Shown: positions 63,712 through 64,000 of the stretch, piece after piece
Layout of the letters: every line of letters starts with the position of its first letter
How positions within the stretch are numbered: position 1 is the first letter of the stretch
Assembly: GCF_965219885.1 (NCBI RefSeq)
Contig: NZ_CBDCOT010000009.1
Span: 1,922,001-1,986,000, forward strand
Reading direction: 5' to 3'
From: Curvivirga sp965219885
Lineage (GTDB): Bacteria > Pseudomonadota > Alphaproteobacteria > UBA8366 > Aestuariispiraceae
DNA: 64,000 bases
The notes under the pieces: generated by a model
What the model was told of the DNA's origin: nothing
Seen by the model: only the letters and a program-made list of their open reading frames with translations
The model's database searches: none
Position numbers and translations under genes: made by a program

Positions 63712-64000
63712 CTTCAAATTTGAAAATTGCACTGCTCACGTCAGATATGCCTTTTTTGAAGGCCTTTGCGAAAGCGTTACAGGCCCATTATCCCAATATA
63801 CAAATATTTGAAGAAAAACGTGAGATTTCAGCAAGCTTTGAAACGCGTCATGAAGTAGACGGTTTTAGAGATGAGTATGAGATTGATATTTACTTTGATG
63901 GAAAAGAACCCAGCCTTAAAGACATAGCACCAACGCACACGTATCGTGATGTGAATTCGGCGGAATGCGTTAAAGCGATAAAAGACTTTGAGCCAGATGC
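63708..64000 (+). CDS. Formyltransferase-like protein, N-terminal part (cut by window edge)
   Basis: ATG at 63708 overlaps the preceding stop (ATGA). The 97 visible codons read MTSNLKIALLTSDMPFLKAF and later a DVNSAECVKAIKDFEPD stretch. The last resembles the N-terminal half of methionyl-tRNA formyltransferase-like enzymes, where D.N...(A/V)I....PD precedes the folate-binding core. In this context it would formylate a sugar amine. The family call is a guess from a fragment. Confidence 0.4.
   Translation, partial: MTSNLKIALLTSDMPFLKAFAKALQAHYPNIQIFEEKREISASFETRHEVDGFRDEYEIDIYFDGKEPSLKDIAPTHTYRDVNSAECVKAIKDFEPD

Overview
This window is a chromosomal segment of an alphaproteobacterium with fairly low GC, by eye in the low-to-mid 40s percent. 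The assignment rests on a C4-pathway 5-aminolevulinate synthase, the FlaF/FlbT/FlbD flagellar regulators found in alphaproteobacteria, small flagellins lacking a variable central domain, and the run pdxH - dnaJ-like - fabI - aroC. A Rhodospirillales/Kiloniellales-like marine lineage fits best, but I cannot name a genus. I saw no rRNA, tRNA, CRISPR array, insertion sequence or prophage.

Layout. 1-16.5 kb is mixed housekeeping: a hydantoinase fragment cut by the window edge, betaine-homocysteine methyltransferase, three tandem paralogous lipoproteins of unknown function, folE, a NifU/IscU-like protein with yidD, a PAS_5 gene broken at a G8 tract, a short-chain dehydrogenase, an SH3 lipoprotein, a DMT exporter, an O-methyltransferase, a DUF6165/TPR-glycosyltransferase pair, two tandem S41 peptidase lipoproteins, a GNAT and a ribokinase. 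16.7-24.5 kb concerns polyamines: a class III aminotransferase, hemA, and a potA-potD-potB-potC importer with a possible translated leader. 24.6-34.2 kb holds a winged-helix-like protein, an Acr3 arsenite pump, an SDR, pdxH, a DnaJ-like chaperone, a LysE exporter, a YihY/BrkB membrane protein, fabI, aroC and a GNAT.

34.2-55.7 kb is a flagellar region. The long minus-strand run fliF-fliG-fliH-fliN-motA-flbD-flhA continues into a Pro/Gln-rich FliK-like protein, a degenerate QueF-like protein and a DUF599 membrane protein. It is followed by fliK-flgD-flgE, a flaG-like gene, flbT, flaF, flgL and two flagellins. Recognisable sigma-54 (-24/-12) promoters precede fliK, flgL and the second flagellin, consistent with FlbD control. 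55.8-64 kb is a flagellin-glycosylation operon: a TPR/GT41-like protein, a Maf glycosyltransferase, NeuB-type nonulosonate synthase, asparagine synthase-like amidotransferase, PseA/WbpG-type N-acetyl sugar amidotransferase, and the start of a formyltransferase-like gene that runs off the window.

The points most worth a second look are the PAS_5 gene with its homopolymer frameshift, the catalytically dead-looking QueF relative inside the flagellar operon, the triplicated lipoprotein family, the small ORF overlapping potA by four bases, the strong palindromes before bmt and the aminotransferase gene, and the different promoter types of the two flagellins.
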